Part shown: piece by piece, positions 1-12,450 of the stretch | How positions within the stretch are numbered: the first letter of the stretch is position 1 | Layout: each line of letters begins with the position of its first letter | NCBI GenBank assembly: GCA_947579605.1 | Contig: OX388322.1 | Span: 6,820,001-6,884,000 of the forward strand | DNA length: 64,000 nt | Reading direction: 5' to 3' | Origin: Athripsodes cinereus | Lineage: Eukaryota; Arthropoda; Insecta; Trichoptera; Leptoceridae | The notes under the pieces: generated by a model | Database searches by the model: none | What the model saw: only the letters and a program-made list of their open reading frames with translations | Told to the model about the DNA's origin: nothing | Made by a program: the position numbers and the translations under genes

Positions 1-1230
1 TTATTGAAATAATATTTTATCATTCTTTAAAATTTGTTCGTATTTTAAGTTAAAAATCTATTCGGTAACTGTTGGTTTGGTACTTCGCCGATAGTAGTTG
101 GTCGTCTCTGCTACACATTACGGTAAGGCAAGGCAGCATGCCCTGAGGCACACTTTAAGTGTCATACACGTACTTGCAGTTTGTCAGACTGGAAATGAGT
201 TCATAAACAACTCAACCCACGACATTGAGGCCTGTGTTCTCAATAACACCGTATTGTGTCATGAGATATTTAAAATTTCACTCAACACCGAAGCCTTTCA
301 CGGAACTTTTTATAAAAATTATAGGTAGAGAGAGATTCCTCAAGGATCTCTTTTTGGTACCATGACTTTACAACAGATAAAAGTTCATTGATTCCTGGAA
401 AAACTGCAAATAAAGATTTTTAATATTTAATAATATTTTTAATAATATTTTTAATATTCCTCATAAGATCAGTGAAAGGTTTTATTAACCTGAAAAACTC
501 ATGAGCTATCCAACATCAGCAACCGCTGATAGTTTGAGATGAAATTCATCAACTTTGAGATTAATCGAAAATGGAATGAGACGGATGGGATGTGAGCATT
601 GTATTATAATAAATTAATTAATTTAGCTACAACAAAGGTAACACTATGCATTCCTGCAAGTTAGTTTTATGCGAAATAAAGTAATCATACGCAGCGTTAG
701 TGTATTATTATATTGTGAAATATATATATCAGTCTTAAGATAAATGGTCAATCACACCTATTGGCGTCTGCCTACATTATCCTAGCTAACAGATCCGACG
801 TTAGGAATTGTGATAAACAATAATTGTTGGAACCAAAACTGATCAACCAACTTTTTTATTGTTACTTTTTGAGTGTTCCTAATTGGCGTTGTTTTTATTC
901 TTAATGTTCTAAAATTAGTAAGAAACACTAAGATGGCATTATAACCTCTTTTTGCGAGTTCTTTATATTTGTTCCTAATTATTATGTTGTTCGTATCATC
1001 ACGACATTTCCACAGATGGAGTAGCCAACGGTCGAATTTCAAGTAGTATCTAAACATGCCAGTTAAATGCAATATTCTTGCAATGTAATATGCTATATTC
1101 TTCTTCGTAATCAAAAATTTAAATGTGATTATTTGGTTTCACACGTACTTCATTAATCTGACTCGAGTTTCAACATGTTATGTCTCTTTCAAAACTGCTA
1201 AAATAAAAAAAAATACCAATATAAATCAAA
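1..1230. other. AT-rich stretch without a recognisable gene
   Basis: Short open frames only, none with recognisable protein character or splice context. Around 420-460 there are TAATATTT-type tandem repeats. I see no mobile-element ends here. Confidence 0.5.
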
Positions 1231-1342
1231 ATTCAAATATTCAGAACAGGTGGCATACCTCATCGCTGACTAAAGTTGATAAATGTTTTATCTTGATGTT
1301 TTATGAACACTTGCCTTTTGTAGGACACGAAAACTTTCAAAA
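1230..1342 (-). repeat. Fragment of the (TAG)n-tailed repeat family (family A)
   Basis: Degenerate match to the middle of the ~245-bp family described at 14046. Landmarks are 'ggtggcatacctcatcgctg' and 'cacttgccttttgtaggaca'. Both ends of the element are missing. Confidence 0.6.
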
Positions 1343-1854
1343 AATAATTTTAATAAAAATCCTGCAAATCTTACATACTTACATATGGTTTCATTGCTGA
1401 AATTTATGACACCTGCTTAGTTTCGGATCTGTTAGACGTGATATTTATTACATCTGGTGGTAAGATAAGAGTGCAATAAGAAGGATAGCATATATTATGT
1501 ACCTATATTTATTACTATACGAGTATATTATTATACAATGTATGTTTTGATACAATACGTGATTACACTTTGTAAATTACTTTATCTTCTCAGAACCGCG
1601 AATAATGAAAGTCACAACGCCTCCCATCAAACATTACAATGCAGTGCACTAACTCCAGATATAGCTGGGGCAACAAGAACAATGATAAATCATTTTAGAG
1701 TTATTAAAGTTACTAAACTACAAAATGGATGTTAAACATGTATCAAATACTCTTTGGCAAAGATCCTTATCATAAGAACTAAAAGATGTTTCATCATTTG
1801 ACTACATACCATAATTAATTTTGATCGAATTATCAAGTCAACGCTATTTTTATG

Positions 1855-2273
1855 TAGTGATGTGAGTAGAGAAAATTCTCCGGAGAAATTTCTCGAGAAC
1901 GAGAAATTTCTCCGAGAATTTCTCCTCTGAAAGAAGAGAAATTTCTCTGATTTTTTCCCATGGGGATTCCCCTATTATTTATTGGCGATAATGCGGCGGA
2001 ATTCCCCTACAAAATATATGAAAAAATATCCGGTATTGACTAACTTTAATTGTAGCAATATTGGTGATAAATTGTCTCAACATTTGTACATTGTTATTGA
2101 TTGATTGAATAAAGTACTGATTTATTATTATTTTACTGTTAAATAAAAAAATAAAAAAATTCTCGGTAAATTCTCTACTTCGATATATTCGAATAATTTT
2201 TGGAGAAATTTACCGAGAAATTTCTCGGTAAATTTATCTCCAAAAATTATTTCTTGAGAATTCCACAACACTA
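1855..2273. mobile_element. hAT-type MITE with palindromic GAGAAATTTCTC ends
   Basis: The element begins TAGTGATGTG and ends CACAACACTA, imperfect terminal inverted repeats (TAGTGWTGTG). Flanking 8-mers are tttttatg (1847-1854) and tttttatt (2274-2281), a 7/8 target duplication typical in length for hAT. Subterminal DNA is packed with GAGAAATTTCTC palindromes at 1870-1955 and a ~60-bp hairpin at about 2192-2252. The centre (2040-2150) has no transposase frame, and contains an AATAAA. Non-autonomous. Confidence 0.65.
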
Positions 2274-2352
2274 TTTTTATTAATAAATTTTGTTATAAAA
2301 ATAAAATCAAAAACACTGTTTACTTTCACTTGTTATTTATTTTAAATATTTT

Positions 2353-2389
2353 AGCAAAGATCTTTCGTTATATTAACATCATCAGTGCT
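2353..2389 (-). ncRNA. Hammerhead ribozyme motif, type I, complete core
   Basis: Reading the minus strand: helix I strand AGCA, core CUGAUGA (2379-2385), one extra U (2378), helix II GUUA-AUA-UAAC, GAAA (2363-2366), palindromic helix III AGAUCU, nucleotide 17 = U (2357), then UGCU closing helix I. The predicted cleavage point is between 2357 and 2356. All invariant core positions are present. Hammerheads with very short, self-complementary helix III are known from Penelope-like retroelements and may act as dimers; that origin is inference here, since I see no Penelope reverse transcriptase nearby. Helix I is only 4 bp. Confidence 0.6.
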
Positions 2390-2544
2390 CACTTACAACT
2401 AAACACAAAACAAAATCTGCTGGTATACATAAGCATTATACATTTGTATGGGGATATGCTAAGTTTTCTGTAAATTTTTCCTATCACAATGGCATCTCTC
2501 ACAAATAATGTAGCTAGTAACCTAACTGCATGTAACAAACGTGC

Positions 2545-2818
2545 ATGTTGTCAATTTTTGTCGAGGTTTCGATTCTCGGCCAGGGAAAATTGAATTTGTT
2601 ATTTACTTTTTTTTGTTTACTTTTTTGCCTTTTTCAAATTGCCCTGGGTCCGGGTGTTAAAATATATGTTGAATACACTGTTTATATTATGGGTATTATG
2701 TGTACTAACGCGACGATATGTCCAATGTACGCGAAGGTTCGTATCTTATTTTGGGACTGGCTCGATCTGTGTGATTTGTCCATAAATGTTATGTTATATT
2801 ATTCGTATTTATTTTAAG
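2545..2818 (+). repeat. tRNA-derived SINE (SINE-2), copy with an inverted internal segment
   Basis: A B-box-like stretch (gaggtttcgattctcggcc) near 2563-2582 is followed by a body ending 'gggactggctcgatctgtg', as in the copies at 35170 and 45355. The internal segment 'actaacgcgacgatat' reads in the opposite orientation relative to those copies. The A-box half is decayed. Confidence 0.5.
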
Positions 2819-3370
2819 TGCGAATACTTGTGGTCACGTTACATTTTTATATTCCTCCTTTAATAATCCAGTGGGATGGTATTATTGGAGCAGGGCAGTC
2901 ATGCATGAAAGGACATGTACCTCAAGACGAGTCTACAATCCAGGAATATTCAAATTATAAATATGAGGCGTTCAGAAATATAGTGGAATAAGTTGATTAT
3001 TTTAAATTGGTGAATTCTCGCTCTCTAGGCATTGACTTCTTCGGTGCTAAAACAAACGTCGCCCTATATTCCAAATTCGAACCACATATGGCTCTAGTCT
3101 CCTTATTGTACATTATCTCTAATGCAGTACAATCCGTTGACTCTATCTCAAAATATCTTAGATTTATGTTACTTGAACTTGATCTAGTATGGTTCTGGAC
3201 TACTCATATTTAGTTTTATGCACAAACTGAATACAATAACGACTTCATGCCTACTATTAATGTCCATTTCTTCTAAAAACCACGAAGAATGTTTTATACG
3301 ATTAAAACTTCTATTATAGGTGTTGAATTTTTACGACTGAATACGACCTGCATGCATTCAGTAAACAAAC

Positions 3371-3400
3371 TGGCAACCCCACTTTTGGGAGATGCCGAAA
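3371..3400 (+). repeat. Small fragment of repeat family A
   Basis: Matches only the 3' motif 'gctaccccacttgtgggatatgcc' of the family in degenerate form (ggcaaccccacttttgggagatgcc). Confidence 0.4.
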
Positions 3401-3639
3401 GTTCACTTTAAGGGCTAAACCCTCTCTCAATCATGGATGTTACAAGAATATCAATATTTCTGTAAATGTAATTTTATCTTATCATGCGAGTTCTTTCTAA
3501 GGGAGTACTCAAGGTTCAGTTCAATGGCCTCAACAAAATCCTTCTAAAAATGAATATCCATAATTGCAGTTTCACAATAAGTACGATAATGTATAATTAT
3601 GTGTGTGTATTTATGTATATTTTTATTTTCACTGATTCG

Positions 3640-3826
3640 CATTACATTGTATCACACAAAATTGGTTCTTTGTCTACTGTTGATCATTTGGTTTCTTAAT
3701 TTTTGATGTTGTAGTATTTTATGATATTTGTCACTGTTTAATTTTTAAGTTTTTGTATAATATATATGTTTCAACATGTAATAGGCTTATGCCGTGAGTT
3801 TTTGTAAAATAAAATAAATACTTAAT
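3640..3826 (+). repeat. 3' end of a LINE-like repeat (family E)
   Basis: Homologous along its length to 22146-22316: both share 'cacacaaaat', 'gatatttgtcactgtt'-like text and the terminal 'catgtaataggct(a/t)atgccgtga' followed by a TTTTGTAAAATAAAATAA tail. This looks like the 3' untranslated end and A-rich tail of a retroposon; no coding part is attached. Confidence 0.5.
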
Positions 3827-4454
3827 GAGGATTGACTTGCAGATTTCTGTTTATTAAATTTAATTCTTAAACCTCACAAAACCCTTTACTTTTTCTCCCA
3901 TGCCTTGTACAATATAAGATGATGGATTGTATTATGTATTATGACAGTAAAACACTTCCACACCAGGTACAACAACACAATCATAATAATAATGTTGTTA
4001 TTATATTTATTATTATGTTGATATCCTTCCACTTTGTGGTGACTGGATCATTCAACCATAAAAGATCACACCAGCACTCACGAGTACCCATTACTATCTG
4101 CTAACTAAATTATCGTCTCATTCTACATAAGTCAATTTGTAGAAAATCATGGACCATTTGTAGAAAAATCATGGGCCATCGTAAATTATAGGTTTGAATA
4201 TGATAGATAACATTTTTTTTTCAAAATATATGTATAAACATGCATTTTGTACATGATTAGATTGGGTGTTTCTTGTTTTACTTAATTATTAAGAAATGAG
4301 TTAGTGTACCCACGTCTTCACAGAGGTTAGAAAAGTTGGCATGGAGTGACACTTTGTTAATGAATTAAGAAAGGATAGTTCACTCACTCCAATGACTGGG
4401 GCATGTAGAAAGGATAAGTGATAACGGGATAATAAAAAAAGTTTAGTCCACAAA

Positions 4455-4596
4455 GGGGTCCGGGGTTCGATCCCAGGTGCCGGCAAACTCCCCTTTCACG
4501 ACACAAGCTTTTAGCTTACTGTGAAAGGTGTATAAGGTTGTATTTGGGTTTATAACAAAAACCCAGATATATCTATTTAAAAAAAAAAAAAAAAAA
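4455..4596 (+). repeat. tRNA-derived SINE (SINE-1) with poly(A) tail
   Basis: Contains a B-box-like 'ggggttcgatccc' at 4463-4474, then 'ggcaaactcccctttcacg', a hairpin around 'tttgggtttataacaaaaaccca', and an 18-nt A run. Other copies are at 26397-26537 (minus), 17321-17360 and 56318-56382 (3' parts). The A-box region is absent or unrecognisable, so the copy is probably 5'-truncated. Confidence 0.65.
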
Positions 4597-5331
4597 GACC
4601 TGCTTGCTCTAGGCGAAACCAATTGGCAAAGAGAGTCGATGGTGAAGGGAGGTAGAAGCGATATCTTGAGGATTTACTCCAAAAAACGGATACTCACAAA
4701 TTTTACTGAAATAAAATCTCGTTAATAATTTGTCACCAATTATTGGAATTTCTTGATGTAACACGTTAAAGATTATCAAGGTATTAATTTTAGAGTTTCA
4801 CTTTAGCTCTCTCGAGTGGATAATATAAAATCAAAGAGGTTGTATAACTTATATATATGGGCACTGAGTGCTATGTACAAGTACACATGTATTGTGCTAG
4901 CTTTACTCTAGTTACATTACAAATTAATCCCAATGTTTGTAGAGTGATTGAACTGGTTAGAAACTCAATCCGATTCGATATACCTACTTAATCTGAAACC
5001 ATGTGCCGACAATAATACATTACAACCGACTATAGCAGAGAAAATACTTAAAAATACAAATCTTGCAAACCATAATCTAATCATATATGTCAATAAATAT
5101 AAAGTAGACATAAAATATTTCATGAGAAATCTTCATGTTTATACACTTCATTACAGCAAGTTTTGAATTAATTTTAAGAATGAAGAAATTCTCAGCTTTA
5201 GTCTAAATGTGTCTTGAATGTGAATTTTCAAAAGTAGAGTAATGTTGCGCAAAACTGTAAAATGATTTTTACCCTAGATTTCGTTTCGATTTCGAAAACT
5301 CTTATCAGGGTTTATAAGAGAGAATATCGGA

Positions 5332-5468
5332 GCCTTCGGTAGCTTAATTGGACAAAGCACTCCTAGGATTGCGGGTTCAAGTCCTGGCCGGGAAACCACC
5401 GAATAAGGTGAAGTTGGCTTTTCTAAGCCTTATATGGTAGTTTTAGATATGTGTTAAAAAACAAAAAT
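5332..5468 (+). repeat. tRNA-like SINE head (SINE-3)
   Basis: 'ggtagcttaattggacaaag' fits an A box and 'gcgggttcaagtcctggcc' a B box with tRNA spacing. The acceptor arms do not pair and the sequence runs on into 'gaaaccaccgaataaggtg', so this is a tRNA-derived SINE rather than a tRNA gene. One copy seen in the window. Confidence 0.5.
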
Positions 5469-5469
5469 T

Positions 5470-8400
5470 ATTCCAATATCCATGCTACCAAAACAATATT
5501 CTTAAAAAATGCATAGGTGTTACTGCTTCTATGTCATGTCTGAAGAAATGGTATATGAGATTTGTATGCTAAGTTCATTAGAATGCACCTATTATCCACA
5601 ATGCATTTGCTTTGTTATTTATGGAAATTCCTTTGAATATCCAGTAATCATCAATTCGATTTAGTACTTTGAATAAATTCAAAACAGGGACGACGGCGAC
5701 GAGACGCGAAGCGACAATTCAGTATACGACCATTACTAATTATTATTATTATTGTTTAGATAAACCTTGTAGATACAAGGTTTACAAATTTATTAGAGGA
5801 TAAAAATAATATGTAGGGAGAACCGGTTACATAGTCCTGCGAATGTTCATTTTATTATAAACTTCCGTCGAGATTGATAATATTTTATTGGTTTTTGTCG
5901 CGCTATGTCCTCGGATGGGAACCATGGAATAAAAGAACCAAGATTAAGCCAGAGTCTGTAGGATTAATCACTTGATTTATTGTATAAGTTAATATCAATG
6001 ATGTTTTAAGACATATACGATAATCAATGATTGTCATGATATTTAACTTTTTTATGCGTAGGAATGTTTGGAGGCTTTTTAGAATTATTTCATTTTGAAC
6101 AAAAAATCCAATCTGGCAAAATACCTATATTATGTAATAGAATTATAAGCAAAGTTGTACTTTCTCAAGAACCCGATGTGCTTCCATCTTTCCATTGGTA
6201 TCAAGACTTTATTCGATTTCCAAATGGCCTACATTTTTTACGACTAATGTCAGATTGAGAGCTGACTGCCAATTTGTGTTCGTTTCGGATTTTTATTTTA
6301 CCATAAACGCTTGCAAGTTGTACAAGTTTATTTTGAAAATTATGGTATTGTTATTTAAACGTCGAAAATCAATTCAATTACTGACCCTATTTCGTCGTCT
6401 GCAAGGAAATAAAATAATGTAATTTATAGTAAATAGTCGACAATATATCAATAATGCATAAGACTCGTAAGTATGATATCTCTGTAAATTCCTCTACTTA
6501 TCAGTATTCTCAATGCACTCTGTTGATCACTTTCAGTCACATACGAACTTGGACTGATGTGTTGCGATTTGACTATTGATTAGTACTACTATAAAACATT
6601 ATTTTTAAAATTTTTGGAATTCAACAGATTTCATTCAACTTCAACAACAAACAAAATTTGACCAGATGAGCCGATTGATGAATGCTGACCCGTTGAATTA
6701 TTTTAAAACTTAAAATATTTTTGAGAACTTTTGAAGGAATAAACTTTGCTTTGAGCCAATTGGCAATGACTAATAAAAGAGTATCCATTGATTTTTTTCT
6801 TATTTCATAAATATGACTTGTATCCAATCCATTGCCCTTGCTCCTCCTAGGAGCACAGCGCCAATTTAATCATCTCTTCAAAACTATGTATAGAATAGGG
6901 ATGTCCAGACCACACACCTGTCGTGATTTGAATATATCTGCAATCAACAAACCGAAGTATAATAAATTTATAAAATATTATATTAATTTTTTTATCTATT
7001 TCATAATGGTATCTCCAATAAAAGGAGCAACCAGTAAACTGACTGAAAGAACGTACACGTTCTTTCTATTCATGCAAATAAAATATGAATGAGTGGTAAA
7101 TCTTACACCGAATGAAGATGTTAAAAAATATTTTTTTACGATATCAGATATTTTATATTATGTGCTGTTCGAAATTTATATAAGTGAATTGTTCAAGGTA
7201 GAAAAATTTAAAATAATGGACCCACTCAGACTTCTCCACATCGCTCTCCATAGCAAACTTATGAGACGTCGTCCATTTAAAAAATCACGAAAAAGAAAGA
7301 AGACGAAATTGAGAATTCACGATTTAGGAAGGCAAAAAGAAAAAATGTATGAACTAGCCTAAGATATCTACCACATCACGAACACAAAGATATATTAATG
7401 TCGCTGCACAAATTTGATGTTAGATGAATGCATTTGACTGTATGTAAACCAAATGCACTTAGTATTCTCTGGTTGCACTGAATAACAATATATTTTCCTA
7501 CAAATGATGTTGCCAATACACTTGTTCACTTTTTACAATCACAACGCTCTTTGGTGACAATAATAATGAGGTAGTTTCTATGTAGTGATACATTATTGTA
7601 ACAAAAACACATTTAAATTTTCAATACTACTCTATTTTAACCCACATTGATATTGTTTTTGAGCTCCTAGGGGGCTTTTATTAGCCCAATACCAATTTTT
7701 TACAACTTTCTCAGATGTGGAATGTCAAACTACATGCTAGTCTTCTATATGCAAGAAGATTTAGCTTTTTTTAGAAACGAGTAATTTATCTAAATGTACT
7801 GCCCATTTAATGATTATACCCACTGCACAACAGTGTTAAAAAGCTGGTTGTTAAATTATAAAGGATTGTTTAAAATGAAAAAATCTTATTTGGCTGATAT
7901 TCATAAAATACTGGTCAAAATTCGTGGAGTCCCAGGTCTGTAAGCTCATAAATGTCCTGTTAGAAGCAGATTTTTCGTAAAAGATCACATTTAAGACATT
8001 AAACATCAGTAATTAAAACGTATGTCTGTCATGCTGATTGTTTTTTTTATATGTTACGAGAAGAACAACCTGAATGTTAATTACATACAGTTAGTCTACT
8101 GGCTGCGCCTTTCGTTTATGGAAGATGCAGTGTTGGTATAATAGTAAAACTGATGTTTATATGACACTGCTTTATTTTGTAATATTATATAGAAGAATAA
8201 AATAAATAGATAAATAAAATATAAAATGTAGTTTTATTTGTCCGATGAGCGAATGCTCGTGAAAGTTGACTGAAACATGCCACTGTAACAATAAAACACG
8301 TACTTAGATAATAATATGTATTCGCAAGACTTTTGTAGGTAAAGTTCAAAGATATGAAAATGTCTTTCATTTCATTTCTATTTACATTATAATGTTGCAT

Positions 8401-8835
8401 TTGTACTATTCAACGTCCGGTAATAAAAGACTAACCAATATAAATCCATAAAATATTCTGCATGTTACTTTTTAACATATTGTTGGGTAGTATAACTACT
8501 TGAATTAAGGTTAAATACAAAAGTTGTTGCCAATTTTTTCATTTTTTTTTTCATTTTAAAGTGTTTTTTTTTTTGTTAATATCAGAAACCTCACATGGGC
8601 GAATTCATATTCGTTGTGCGTAATGTTCGTAATTTGAAATAAATTTGGAATTTTACTAAAACCAAAATATTGTTTTTACAAGTTTTAAGATGGTAGATTG
8701 GATTGAATAATGAATTTATCAATCTAGTATGCACCTGTGTCTCGAAGGTCTGTGTCTAAATTTTATTTTAATAAAAAATATTTCAATTTGAATTTGAAAA
8801 AAACGCATTTACGATAAAAAAAAATAATATAGATA
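5470..8835. other. Gene-poor AT-rich region
   Basis: No recognisable gene. A short CG-richer patch near 5690-5712 (gacgacggcgacgagacgcg) is of unknown origin. The open frame 7093-7362 ends in a Lys/Arg-rich stretch but has no recognisable domain or splice context; I do not call it a gene. Confidence 0.4.
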
Positions 8836-8876
8836 GGTATATCCCACAAATGAGGTAGCCAGTAGAGAAACTGCAA
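8836..8876 (-). repeat. Small fragment of repeat family A
   Basis: 'tatcccacaaatgaggtagcc' matches the (TAG)n-proximal part of family A in reverse orientation; the rest of the element is missing. Confidence 0.45.
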
Positions 8877-11800
8877 TCTAAATAAAATAACTAAAGACAA
8901 TCCTAAAATCAAATACTTAAAGTGCCCACGAAATATATTTATAATAAAATCCTTCTTGAGCGAGAAAATATATTCTTAAGGATAAGTAAAATTTCGCACT
9001 TTACTCGATTGATACTCGAATCCATACAAATACTGGATTCTACGAAATGAGATGCAATAATCTTAAATCGGATGCATAAAGAAGTATTATCCTGTGATGA
9101 AATAATACACAGTGTCACATTTCTCCACGGGATTATGTATATTATCAGTTCTGTAGCAATGTTTGTACGTATTGGTTATTGATAAGTTAGTTAAAGGGGT
9201 AATATCGCCTCAGCGTAACTTGTTTGTTTGGTGTTCTGTACATTTCCCTGTCGCCATGCGGGTCTCTCTTCATTACAATATAACCTCACAATTACGACAT
9301 TATTTCACTTTTAGTATTATTATCGAAACTCTATAACTTGGAGCAGCATTTGAACAAGGCGGGTTTAGACCCGAGAATATGAAAGAAGGGCGAAATCGCC
9401 AAAAAGTATATTTATTCACCCATTACGTATTTATTTACGACATAAACGGCAGTTTTATAATATAAAGTTAAAAACATTAGTTAAAAATAATTGTAAAGCA
9501 TTTAAAAATAGAAAAGTATTAAAAAACATTAAATGATTCCAAAGAATATTTGTAATAAACTTTCATTGGTTGTAACTTAACAAAGTGCGTCATGTTTTTG
9601 TGGACTAGATAAGGATCAAAAATGGATAAAAAGGTTTCTGTGGAAGGAAGAATGGATTAGACACCACGTAAACATATTTTCACAATGTATTTCAATTATC
9701 ATCTAACATGTATACAAATTCAGAATATTATCAGAAGATCAGTTTGCAACTGTAAAGCTTAATTTATCCCAAATTTCAGGTTTTTATTTCTACATTGTCA
9801 TTTCATTTCTTACTTACTAGAGTTTCATAGATCCGATCATTATACCGAAATGCCGTAAATCGAATATTTCTTAGACGATCGAGTTCGTAATGCCTTTGCT
9901 GTTTTAATATAGGTAAAGAAAGCACTTGCCATTTGATTATCCATAAATGTCTAATAATACAATATATCTGGCTGGTCTGTAAGACAGTGGAAGTTGTATG
10001 AATGTGTACCTATGTATGTGCATTCTATCTATACATATCAACTTGGCTGCTATTTTCCAACCGGTTCTCTTCAGTTTTTGAACTCCAAGTCCAATCCACA
10101 AACGAACAGCGCGTGGGCGATGCTACTGCACTTTTGTTATTAAGGGTCACTTGTTGCAAATGTTGCATGATTCAAATGCCGGAAATATTTGGGGCAAACC
10201 TGAAAGCAACCTTCATAGATCAATGCAATGTGCTACAACTTTAATACCACAGAACAAACTCCAGATATATAAATAAAATTATACTTTTTATAAAAACATT
10301 TTTTTTTAATTGCATATTTCCTATCCCATTTCTAACCCATCGCGCCGCATCTCTTGTGGCTTAGGTAAACAGGACTTAATGCCAAATCAATCTATCCCTA
10401 CACATACTTCTTTCCCTTCCTTTCGTTAATGCATTTTTTTGCACGCATGCCAATTTTCTTACTCAATACGCAGATGTTCTTCAGACTTAGATCAAATTCA
10501 CTGTGTCGGTGTTTAGGTAGGTAGTAGAATTCCATTACGAAGTAAATAGAACAAATGTTTTATTCTACTATGTGACTAAGATCCAAGTTTAAGCCCGAAG
10601 TTGTAGTCCGCGGGCGATCGCGCTTTTTTACAAAATTCGGACCAACATTCCTTGCCCTCAAGAACAAGGGAATAAAATTATAATTCTTCCAAACTTGCAT
10701 CCAATAATTATTTATTTATTTCCTATACATAAAACCAATCTACAACACACACCTTACCCCGCGCTTCTTGTTTGTGTGAGTGTTCCAATCTTGTTTTACT
10801 TTTCCGGAAACATGGGATGTTAACTTTGGGTCATGAGTTTAAATATTGTGTAGGTATAACAAATAGCTTGGCAGTTTTATAAATTATTTTTTTATTTATA
10901 TTATTCGTAATAAAAACGTGTAATTAATTGTTATTGTCGTAAATTTAATTCATTAATGTTTTATAAAAAGTACTAAAACTCATATTTTCTCGGTAGTAGT
11001 AAATAAATAATAACTGCGTTGTAATGAAAAGTACATATAATACCTAATACCGTTTTTTAATAATTCATTATCTTACAAGAGTTGTCTGAACAATCATATG
11101 AAGTTTTTTAATGGTTTCAAAGAAGCAATTTTACTAAAATTCATTCACTATTATATAACCATTATGCTATTTTCTACTTTAATAAAAACTCAGCAGACGA
11201 TTCAAAAGCTTTGAATGAAATTGGTGTGAACAATACAATTTACAGATTTATATTGCATGGCAAGAAAGATGCAAATTATGATATGATTTTTATTGATAAA
11301 ACAAAATACGCAGTATAAACTTTATATTTGTTGAAAAAGCACATTCAACAAATTACAATACATTGTGCATACGATGGACAGATAAAATGCCATGCTTGTT
11401 ACATAATATTTTTTATGTGGGTAATTGGGTATGCATCATTTCTGAATGCTACACAACATTACATTATATACTTCGGACAAAAAGTGAAATATATATGAAT
11501 TGCTTCATAATTTTGAGTTAAAAGATCTAAATATTGCAGTCAAATATTGTTATTGAGAATGATGGAATCCCTGTTTGCTTGAGAGCCTTAGTAGCGCGCT
11601 GTATTATTTTATGCACACAGTGGTCTGTTAAAAGCTTTTTGACTCCAAATATTTATTATGCAAACAAGGCGGCATGGGATAATACTTCATAATTATTATT
11701 GTCACCGTAGAATTTACCATCATGGTTTACCAAAATATATACTTTTACCAAATTCCACTAACTTGTCTGACTATTTGGCATAGTCAAGACAAGCTGAATT

Positions 11801-11960
11801 GTTATTCCAATTGTCTTCCACCATAATCATAAACGTTACTTCTACTACTTCCACATTCTATGTTAATGGAGATGTGATGTGACTGATGTGAAGGCACGTT
11901 ATATTATCAGGTGACGCCGCCGTCGTACTCCAATTAACGAATTTTATTACAATTAATTAC
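8877..11960. other. Gene-poor region with one repeat match
   Basis: No coding sequence recognised. The stretch 10500-10572 is homologous, in inverted orientation, to the foldback at 20057-20205 (shared 'ggtagtagaattccat' and 'acaaatgttttatt'). Confidence 0.4.
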
Positions 11961-11967
11961 ATAATAA

Positions 11968-12137
11968 TTGATTCATGATCTGTGCTTCGCTCGAGAGAAT
12001 CAAATCATTACAACCGCCGATATCTCCAGCCGAGACTTAGTCGCCTTCATCCGAGACACTGCAATGCTCTGAGACAGGGATGCAATCAGGAATATGCCGA
12101 ACAATACATTAAGCAGCACGAAGCCGTTGTAATTGTG
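11968..12137 (+). pseudogene. Protein-like segment with an in-frame stop, unidentified
   Basis: One frame reads DLCFARENQIITTADISSRD and continues LVAFIRDTAML to a TGA at about 12070, then runs on in the same frame for 18 residues (DRDAIRNMPNNTLSSTKPL) to a TAA. The composition is protein-like and the local GC content exceeds the surroundings. It could be a decayed transposon reading frame or the terminal exon of a gene that stops at the TGA. I do not recognise the family. Confidence 0.25.
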
Positions 12138-12217
12138 ACAAAATCGATATCAATACTGCTTTGTTACTTAAAATAAAATAAATGTAAAATAAATTGGCCT
12201 TTTTGTTACCTATCCAG

Positions 12218-12450
12218 CAGCCCTACTCCCGACACAATCTAAATGCGATCTAATCTTGTTTGCATCTTAAAATGGCGAATTGGTACTTTTGAACACGGTC
12301 TAAATCTTAACTTTTAGACAGATCTAGTTTGATGTCTTAAAAATTCGTTACGATCTTAACATTTGTATGAAATCGGTACTCTTGAAACAACATTGCCAAG
12401 GTTAAATCTTAATAGACGTCTTAAAACACAATCTAACAACTGTCAAAACT
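12218..12450. repeat. Possible diverged relative of the CAGGG palindromic MITE
   Basis: The text 'cagccctactcccgacacaa' followed by 'tctaaatgcgatctaatctt' aligns with the terminal repeat of the palindromic MITE at 21838 (CAGGGYTACTCTTGACAAAA...). Further 'gatctaa/gtcttaa' motifs follow. I could not find the matching right end. Confidence 0.3.

Noticed and set aside
5281..5330. Possible extra hammerhead on the minus strand (CUGAUAA...GAAAC)
   Set aside because: G8 is changed, helix III would be a single pair, and the best flanking pairing uses core bases.
5338..5400. tRNA gene
   Set aside because: A- and B-box-like motifs are present but the acceptor stem does not pair and the sequence continues into a SINE body.
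7093..7362. 89-residue open frame with a Lys/Arg-rich end
   Set aside because: No recognisable domain, no splice sites or start context, and the composition of the first half is that of AT-rich random sequence.
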